This document shows, in pieces, positions 58,701-64,000 of a stretch of DNA of 64,000 bases (position 1 is the first letter of the stretch; each line of letters opens with the position of its first letter). The notes beneath the pieces are model-generated. The model saw only the letters and a program-made list of their open reading frames with translations, ran no database searches and had not been told where the DNA came from. The stretch comes from Pachyseris speciosa (lineage: Eukaryota > Cnidaria > Anthozoa > Scleractinia > Pachyseridae): assembly GCA_016490735.1 (NCBI GenBank), contig JAEMWC010000165.1, positions 951,001 to 1,015,000 on the forward strand. The letters run 5' to 3'. A program made the translations under genes and the position numbers.

Positions 58701-61700
58701 CCTTGAAATTAGCCTTGGAATTTAATTTCAGATTTCAAGGTTGCTTGTAAAGCCCTTGAAAAACCCTTAAAAAGTCATTAATAATTCATGAAGGAAATAC
58801 AAAAGAAATTAAGTTTTAATGAGTTTCTTTATATCTGATAAAGACACCGCTTAATTTTACATCAGATTTTCTAGGCCAAAATAACCCAAATCTAAATTTT
58901 AGGGTAAGAATAGATGGATGTACAGTAAAGCTTTTTAACTCATTCAATAAATCCGCAATTTGTGTTTTATCAAGTCCTAAAACACTCAGCTACTCCTTGT
59001 GTTTTAAACTTGATAAAACACTCCTGCTCATTTATTAAACATTACTTAATTGAATTTTTGTTTGGATGGGAAATAACATAGGATTATATCAAAATCAGTA
59101 AATTTATGTTCCATTTTATATCTTGGGAAGGATTTATATCTTCGAGTTGCTATTGACCAATGAAAACATTTCAAAACATAGTGCAAGACAGAGTAGACTT
59201 GCTATAAACACTCCTTAAAAAAACTCAGTTTTTGGTGCTTGAATACTATGTACACAAGCAAGCACAGACCTTTTCCCCATGTTTTCTTGCAGATCTCCAA
59301 GAGTAATGTCGTAGATGACATGGTAGAATCAAACCGTATTCTCTATGAGAGGGGCGAGAAGCCCAACCATTGTGTTGTTATCAAGTATGTGCCATACGTG
59401 GGGGACAGCAAGCGAGCTTTGGATGAATACACATCGGAGATCTTCATGCATGGACTTAACACTATTGTTTTGCACAACACTTGTGAGGTATGGCTGTTGC
59501 CACTGTGCACATTCTAATGTACATACTTTGTTTTATTATATCTATCCCTTAGTATGTGTGCTGTGATTGGTCAATTTTGCGGGCCGTATTCTACAGTATG
59601 GCCCGCTTGACTTTAACTAGGTTTTTTACCCGCACCCGGATTAACTTCAGAGATATAATAAATATCTTACTACTGTAAAAGCTATACTAAGCCCCCCCTC
59701 TCTAATGAGCCCCCCGTTTGGAAGTCGGTTTTTGGAATAAGCCTCCACTCTCTAATAAGCCCCCCCCCCCCCCCCTTTTGGGACACGAGATTTTGTAATT
59801 ATTCCATCCTATTCCCTCTTATGAAATACACTTTATGTGGCCCAGTTGGTTTGTTTTTAAACAAATATACAATAAAACACACAATACTGTTTCCTACTCG
59901 GTATTAAATAATACAGTTTTACTGCAGTTGTTTGAGATTTGTACAGAAACTATTCAACACTAAAACGGCTTGTTCAAAGATTTGAAATAAGCGCCCCTCT
60001 CTATTTATAAGCCCCCCTCTCCAATAAGCCCCCCGTTAATAAGGCCTGAAATTAAATAACCTCCCTGGGGGCTTAATAGAGCTTTTACAGTAACCTTGTT
60101 TTCTCGATCCTTACTGTAAGTTATGGATCCTCGTTTTTATCCCAATAATTTATGGCCAGCGTGCTTTGCACTTGGGCCATAAATCAATGGGAAGAATTCT
60201 GGTCTGTAACTTACAGTACAGACCTTGAACTCGGTTAGTAAGAGGTATTTGTCTCCTATTCGAACCAAAGCACATAGATGTAGATGTGTGCCCCATTATT
60301 GTGAAACTGGTGAAGGAAATTAACTTCAAAGGGTCCACTTGTTGAAAGCCGAGTGAGCTGACCCATCATTTGACCAAACTTTGTTTCTAATTTCATAGAT
60401 TTCTGCCCTTCAGTTTGTGACTTAGTATTTTCTCTCCATCGTAAGCTTGACATTAACCTAAGTTAAAAAACCTTCTCAACGAATGATATTGAAACTCCAT
60501 TTAACCTTCATTTGCCCCTGAATTACCATCTCAGGCTTGTACATGTATTTGGGTTTTTTTCCCGGAATGTGTTGTCCTAGACTATCTAATTACTCCTCCC
60601 ATGAAGGGGAGTTTTAACAGACCCCACCCTTCTGGAATCCTTAAGCTTAAAAACTTTGGTTTTTATCACTTCCTTACTCATAGGAACTAATCCACCGTCA
60701 TAGGGCAGGGAGAGATATTTCTGGGAATTTGCAAAATTCTTTTTAGTCGCAATTTCAGTCTCTTATGTAATAATTTGCAAAGTTCTTTTCCGAGTTTCCA
60801 AACTCAGGACATGTAATTAATACGTGTCCAAAGTTCGTTGACTGAAACATTTTTTCTTATTTTTTTTCCACAGGACTCCTTGTTGGCTGCACCAATCATT
60901 CTGGACTTGGTTATCCTGTGCGAGATCTGTGAGCGAATCAAGTTTAAAGTGGAAGGTGATAGTGAATTCCAGTCTTTCCATCCAGTTCTTTCTCTTCTCA
61001 GCTACCTTCTCAAGGCTCCACTTGTGCCCGAGGGCACCCCAGTTGTTAATGCTCTCTTCAAGCAAAGAAGCTGTATTGAAAACGTATTTAGGTAAGTGGT
61101 ATAAATCTTTGCTCATATCTATGCGCTAACGTCACGGCTGAACTGCTAAAAATTTGCTTGTTCTACGTTACACCCCCTGGGGGGGGGGGGGGGAATGTGT
61201 TTCAATTCTCTACCCTGGTAGACGGAATTGATGGTCAATTAAGCGCAAATGTTCAAAAAGAGGAAGTGGATTGCTATTTATTCATGTGTTTGGCCTTACA
61301 ATGGGTCCTTCATTTGCTCATATCACATGAAGTTACCCTTACTGAATATTTCTGCCGACGACGGTCAAATCACGGCTCCCTTATAGTGATTTGCTTTAGG
61401 ACCGGAAGAGCGATGTTTACTTCACGAGAGCTTCAAATTTTAAATTCCCTGCCAAGTTTTTAAAAAGTTCAAATTCCTCATCCACCCGAAGACCTTTTGC
61501 GTCAAATGCCCTTCTCCTCGGCTATGGAATACAGCAAATCGTTGCATGCCAGCGTCACACGCGAGCCTCACTCGCGTGCAGATAGTAGTTTTCGCAATTC
61601 TCACTATTTTCTATTTTCTTGCTCGCTCCAGGCTTCGTTCTTAAACACTTCACTCGCACGTGGGAGCGAGCGCGACCAGCGCAAAAAGTACAGTGGAACC

Positions 61701-62270
61701 TCGATTATCCGGACTTCTCGTAGCCTCCCACGCAGTCGTTTTTAGGAGGTGAAATGCGAGTCCCCAAAAAACGACTGCGTGGGAGGCTCGACTTCTCGAT
61801 TATCCGGACTACTGTACTGCTTTTCCTCTGGTCACAGATTTTTTTCATGAATTATATACAAGGCGTGACGAAGATCCCTAGAAACTATCACGATTTATTT
61901 TTAATTTTGGCTTTGAAAAGAGCGTTTGAAACAGGTTTGTTTTCCTTTCATTGCCAGCAAGTTTGGATAGTCGAGGTTCGACTGTATGTAGTGCTATGTA
62001 CTGTTTTGCAGTCTGCAAAATGTTCATCTTTTTTCCCGTTTTGTTTTCAGGGCATGCGTCGGCTTAAAACCACAAAACCACATGATGTTGGAGCACAAAC
62101 ATTCCAGAGAAGTCAGCCAGCCTCTCGCGAATGGGCACACGGATATTTTGTCCCATCTGGGAAATGGAATAATAACAAATGGCTACATCAATGGTGAAAC
62201 TAGGGACATGAAACATCCATACATAAATGGCGACTCCAGTTGCTTTACCCACGTGAAAGAAATCCACTAG
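43737..62270 (+). CDS. ISYNA1: Inositol-3-phosphate synthase (myo-inositol-1-phosphate synthase)
   Basis: Converts glucose 6-phosphate to 1D-myo-inositol 3-phosphate using NAD+, the committed step of inositol synthesis, in the cytosol (family knowledge). Coding exons: 43737-44009, 46930-47059, 47965-48215, 55322-55474, 57360-57518, 58495-58578, 59293-59487, 60874-61091, 62051-62270. All are in phase with GT-AG introns and no internal stop, giving 560 aa, close to the human length of about 558. [11 protein letters not shown] (60-70) is the NAD-binding loop; NGSPQNT (274-280), [11 protein letters not shown] (297-307), [10 protein letters not shown] (328-337) and [11 protein letters not shown] (386-396) are the conserved catalytic-domain blocks. 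The C-terminal ~70 residues are variable. The start exon has an acceptor-like CTCAG at 43711-43715, so a 5'UTR exon probably lies upstream. Introns 1, 3 and 4 are swollen by transposons, yet every exon edge is intact. Confidence 0.97.
44381..46801. mobile_element. 2.4-kb fold-back element in ISYNA1 intron 1
   Basis: A palindromic ~212-bp unit at 44381-44592 recurs at 46587-46801. Each begins TGAAGGGCTGAGAGC and ends with the inverse; the arm continues with TGTGTAATTTTAGGTCGTTT. The inner flanks are also inverted copies: 44593-44646 matches the inverse of 46532-46586 (TATGTCTGCCTTATT, GCATGAAGCAATGCCC). The outer flanks do not match. This makes one element with ~265-bp inverted ends, each itself palindromic. 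The interior has a 129-codon frame at 45088-45477 that I do not recognise and a telomere-like array. Confidence 0.7.
46170..46290. repeat. Interstitial telomere-like (CCCTAA)n array
   Basis: About five perfect CCCTAA units at ~46186-46215 are flanked by decayed variants (CTCTAA, CCCTAG, CCTAAT) over roughly 120 bp. TTAGGG is the usual animal telomere repeat. It lies inside the fold-back element, not at a chromosome end. Confidence 0.8.
48310..48474 (+). repeat. 5' LTR
   Basis: 165 bp, TG...CA, containing GTATTAAAAATCGAATTGAA and CATATGGTTTTATTTCAATT, both shared with the 3' LTR. Confidence 0.85.
48770..49722 (+). pseudogene. Gag-like region of the LTR retrotransposon
   Basis: Frame 48708-48917 has [20 protein letters not shown]; after breaks, 49375-49722 has [34 protein letters not shown] and [13 protein letters not shown], typical of a helical Gag capsid region. 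Frameshifts and stops separate the pieces. Confidence 0.65.
49985..50725 (+). pseudogene. Zinc knuckle, degenerate MYND finger and protease remnants
   Basis: At ~50006-50060 one frame encodes [14 protein letters not shown], a CX2CX4HX4C knuckle. Frame 50005-50463 then carries [13 protein letters not shown] and [10 protein letters not shown], a MYND-type finger in which an expected Cys is Ser (CSRES). After that [11 protein letters not shown] matches a retroviral-type aspartic protease active site. Frame 50481-50723 has the protease end ([20 protein letters not shown]). Confidence 0.65.
50777..52663. mobile_element. Insertion or rearrangement inside the LTR element
   Basis: A 26-bp segment at 50777-50802 (GGCCATGTGCATGAAGTTGG...) is repeated inverted at 52638-52663 with 3 mismatches. 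The 1.8 kb between them does not look like retrotransposon. Within it, GTCTCGCGCT near 50820 and AGCGTGAGAC near 51170 may be the ends of a ~360-bp MITE. A basic 83-codon frame at 52269-52520 is unrecognised. Confidence 0.45.
52637..53470 (+). pseudogene. LTR retrotransposon pol start and post-integrase remnants
   Basis: Frame 52637-52882 encodes [20 protein letters not shown] and [20 protein letters not shown]; 53007-53243 continues with [20 protein letters not shown]. This resembles the segment between protease and RT of Gypsy-like polyproteins. From ~53277 the sequence jumps to [20 protein letters not shown], found after the integrase core. RT, RNase H and the integrase core are deleted. 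Confidence 0.6.
54321..54482 (+). repeat. 3' LTR
   Basis: 162 bp, TG...CA, partner of 48310-48474. It is preceded by a polypurine stretch at ~54310-54319. Confidence 0.85.
54856..55268. mobile_element. 413-bp MITE with 34-bp perfect inverted ends
   Basis: The left arm starts ATGGGCCATGTTCTAAACGA and continues GTAAGGGCCTGGGA; the right arm is its exact inverse for 34 bp, ending 55268. It lies 54 bp before exon 55322-55474 of ISYNA1. No coding capacity. Confidence 0.85.
55592..56691. mobile_element. 1.1-kb pogo/Tigger-like non-autonomous element
   Basis: The left end CCGTATTTACTCGTTCATAA and the inverted right end CCGTATTTACTTGTGTATAA match well. The right flank is TA; the left flank is TG, a probable mutated TA. 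The interior repeats CTTATACAC-type motifs near both ends (55656-55664, 56655-56663, 56671-56679). Short frames at 56049-56557 are unrecognised. It contains the double palindrome at 55804-55917. Confidence 0.65.
55804..55917. repeat. Two abutting near-perfect palindromes
   Basis: Palindrome 1: a 35-bp arm 55804-55838 (CTACAATTTTAAAGTTAGAA...), one spacer base at 55839, and the exact inverse at 55840-55874. Palindrome 2: a 21-bp arm 55871-55891 (GTAGGGTTTGTATTTAAACC...), a 5-bp loop TTTAA at 55892-55896, and the exact inverse at 55897-55917. They share GTAG at 55871-55874. Confidence 0.95.
57801..57942. mobile_element. Palindromic MITE, family B copy 3
   Basis: The left arm TATATGTCGTGGTTCAATTT and the inverted right arm TATATGTTGTGGCTCAATTT stay similar for about 50 bp (TATCCTTGGTT, TTTTATTTTC). 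It is the best-preserved of the three family copies, in ISYNA1 intron 5. Confidence 0.75.
59673..60090. mobile_element. MITE with CTGTAAAAGCT ends and C-rich subrepeats
   Basis: The ends CTGTAAAAGCT / AGCTTTTACAG are flanked by TA on both sides (59671-59672, 60091-60092). The interior has repeated TAAGCCCCCC units, including a C-run of about 19 at 59760-59778. It sits in ISYNA1 intron 7. A neighbouring inverted pair around GGGCCGTATTCTACAGTATGG (59581) and GGCCATAAATCAATGG (60173) suggests it is nested in another repeat. Confidence 0.7.
61691..61984. mobile_element. Pogo/Tigger-like non-autonomous element
   Basis: The ends CAGTGGAACCTCGATTATCC and GTCGAGGTTCGACTG are flanked by TA (61689-61690 and 61985-61986). 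It is the same family as 2752-3090 and is interrupted by a 69-bp insertion at 61721-61789. It lies in ISYNA1 intron 8. Confidence 0.75.
61721..61789. mobile_element. 69-bp fold-back MITE with 9-bp target duplication
   Basis: The arms TAGCCTCCCACGCAGTCGTT and its near inverse (AACGACTGCGTGGGAGGCTC) leave a ~20-bp loop. GACTTCTCG precedes (61712-61720) and follows (61790-61798) the insert. The 9-bp duplication suggests a MULE-type transposase. It is related to 11764-11862. Confidence 0.8.
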
Positions 62271-63055
62271 TCAAAAAAGAATAATACTCTATAATTGTAT
62301 ATAATTAAGATAGTCGCCAGAGTTGCTGCCGGCGAACAGTGCTTGAATGCATGCGCCGGCGTTGAAAAATCTTGTAACTTCTGCTGTGGTCACCACAACA
62401 TAACGAGTGCTGAACGGTTGACTTCGCTGAAAATGTGGTTGGAAAGATCGACATGTAAGAAACGGACTCGGAACATTAGCTGCCCAGTGCAATCTATGGC
62501 TAAGAGATGGACCCTTTTAATCTGCGGTCTGAATTCATTCTGATTTCACTCAAGTCTTCCTCAGTGCTTATGGTTTCACAAACCTAATTTGCTGTAACGT
62601 TGCACAATGCCACACTGTCTCTGAAAATGAAAATGTGGGAAATTTCTAAGAGTCTGAGGGGTGGGGGGTAGTCCCAAGGTGGAATCTCTGTTAGGCTCAA
62701 AGCCATACTTCTCGGGGTTGAAAGGACCAATCTACCACCATGGAGGGCGAAGCACTTCTACCCCTTCTCAAAACAACAACAAACAACAGCAACTTTATTA
62801 ATTAAAAAAGAAACTACAGACTTTCACACATGCCTACAATTAGCAGAGCTAGTCTTGGTAGGCAGTGTGAGGACGCTACATATATATACATTACTGAAAA
62901 TTATTAGTCATTGAAATACAAATAACGGTGATGAGAACTGATGCAGAACAGACAACGTGCAAGAATCTCGTTGCAGTTTTGCACTGGAGTATTTAAACTG
63001 AAACCGGTTTCCTTGCCATTCACACTTGGTAACTTCAACATGTATCAACTGAACG
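62271..63055. other. Downstream of ISYNA1
   Basis: Probable 3'UTR or intergenic sequence. No AATAAA lies close after the stop at 62268-62270. An (AAC)n tract at ~62767-62790 followed by AACTTTATTAATTAAAAAAG resembles the reversed tail of a LINE. No gene is seen. Confidence 0.45.
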
Positions 63056-63253
63056 GTGTTTGCCTTGGCTTTCAGAACAGGTTATCGACATTTCTCTGTA
63101 CCATCCCAGACCTTGGGTCTTGCTCCATTCGTGTTTTATGTGCTTGGCACCATCAAATCACAAGTAAATCGCAATTCCCAAGGGCTTCGCGCTGACCCCA
63201 ACGCGGGTATGGTAGTCGCTCTGAACGGAGCCTACGTTTTATCTAAAGTTTAG
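63056..63253 (+). CDS. Possible terminal exon of an unidentified gene
   Basis: An open frame ending in TAG at 63251-63253 contains GYRHFSVPSQTLGLAPFVFY and DPNAGMVVALNGAYVLSKV. The sequence GCCTTGGCTTTCAG just before 63077 is a good splice acceptor, so the exon may start there in phase 1. Upstream exons are not identified and no family is recognised. An AATAAA at 63869-63874 could end the transcript, or could serve ISYNA1. Confidence 0.3.
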   Translation: MFALAFRTGYRHFSVPSQTLGLAPFVFYVLGTIKSQVNRNSQGLRADPNAGMVVALNGAYVLSKV

Positions 63254-63868
63254 ATTTACAGTGAGTGATGTTTGAAGTTTCTAATAATCTTCTTGAAGAC
63301 TGGTTAAGTTATTACACATTTAAAAGTACCAAAGTATATATGAGTTTCTGTTTTTTAAATATGCGTATTATTATATATATAGAAAACTACCGCAGAAAAG
63401 TTTGGAAGGCAGGTTGTGGACTGGACTGCGCTTAAACATTTTACTGGATTCCTTCTTGGTCAAGGTTTATTTGGTTTATAGTTGACCTTCGCTGTCTTGA
63501 ACACTGAGGAAAATTCAACCACAGAACGGGAGTTCAGAATAGTCGGGACTAAACTAAAGCAATCGGCTTTCAAAGGAAATGAGTTTTTTCAAGAGCGAAA
63601 GGACTTGATATTTTGTCGTTTATTGGTTGTATGCGAAGGCAAGGAGTTACAGCGTTTGTTTAGATTATTAATTAAACGTTAAAGTCGACGAAAAATGTTT
63701 TCAATTTTGTTATAATTTTTTTGTAACCTTGAAGTTCTATTTCCTTGGTAATGATGGTATATTTAAGTGTTGTATTAAATTCTACTGGGAAATGGAAAAG
63801 GTTAAATTGTATGGGAACATTTTGATTGCTTTGTGGTTTTGTACTTTGTACGAAGTTGGGTTGTAATC

Positions 63869-63874
63869 AATAAA
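63869..63874 (+). terminator. Candidate polyadenylation signal
   Basis: An AATAAA hexamer in AT-rich context, 1.6 kb after the ISYNA1 stop and 0.6 kb after the candidate exon stop at 63253. Which transcript uses it cannot be decided from sequence. Confidence 0.4.
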
Positions 63875-64000
63875 AGAAGAAATGGAGCACTTCGACGATG
63901 TCACGCAAAGTAACAATTTTTCATAACCTCCTCTTCCTCCTCATATTTTTCAACCTCCATAGATCGCTTGCCCCCTGCCATACATTTCTCTGTAAAATTG

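Noticed and set aside
1..64000. A defence system, biosynthetic cluster or CRISPR array
   Set aside because: No prokaryotic gene organisation exists here; coding content is spliced animal genes plus transposons.

Overview
This is a 64 kb piece of an animal nuclear genome, AT-rich, with short GT-AG exons in long repeat-filled introns. The gene families and the dense mix of small DNA transposons, tRNA-derived SINEs and LINE fragments fit a cnidarian, most likely a stony coral. The coral assignment is inference from familiar repeat types, not a search result.

Three conserved protein genes can be assembled exon by exon with every splice phase agreeing. (1) Plus strand, 53-16350: a TANGO1/cTAGE5 (MIA family) ER-export factor with a membrane anchor, a long coiled coil and a proline-rich tail: 23 coding exons, 630 codons plus stop, possibly continuing upstream of the window. 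(2) Minus strand, 26397-19507: a C19orf47-like protein with an N-terminal SAM-like domain and three copies of an SVFxRLG motif: 9 coding exons, 362 aa, starting in a 13-nt exon. (3) Plus strand, 43737-62270: inositol-3-phosphate synthase (ISYNA1/INO1): 9 coding exons, 560 aa, apparently intact. Genes 1 and 2 converge, with about 3.2 kb between their stop codons. The three functions are unrelated (collagen/lipoprotein export, a poorly known SAM protein, inositol synthesis), so this is not a functional cluster.

Between genes 2 and 3 (about 27-43 kb) lies a graveyard of transposons. Its core is a Tx1-like LINE on the minus strand (ORF1 39017 to about 35.8 kb; ORF2 about 35.46 to 29.26 kb). It is interrupted by a Mutator-like (MULE) transposon that has lost the centre of its transposase, a LINE 3' end with a (TAG)n tail, a compound inverted-repeat element between ORF1 and ORF2, and a CR1/L2-like LINE fragment that itself carries a 447-bp DNA transposon with perfect 16-bp ends. 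The block is bracketed by two 114-bp direct repeats, and a BEL/Pao retrotransposon remnant abuts its left side.

The introns of the inositol synthase gene are also loaded. Intron 1 holds a 2.4-kb fold-back element with an interstitial telomere-like array. Intron 3 holds a 6.2-kb LTR retrotransposon whose gag region has a zinc knuckle and a degenerate MYND finger, followed by a MITE with 34-bp perfect ends. Intron 4 holds a pogo-like element containing two abutting near-perfect palindromes. I found no prokaryotic features, CRISPR arrays, rRNA genes or convincing free-standing tRNA genes.
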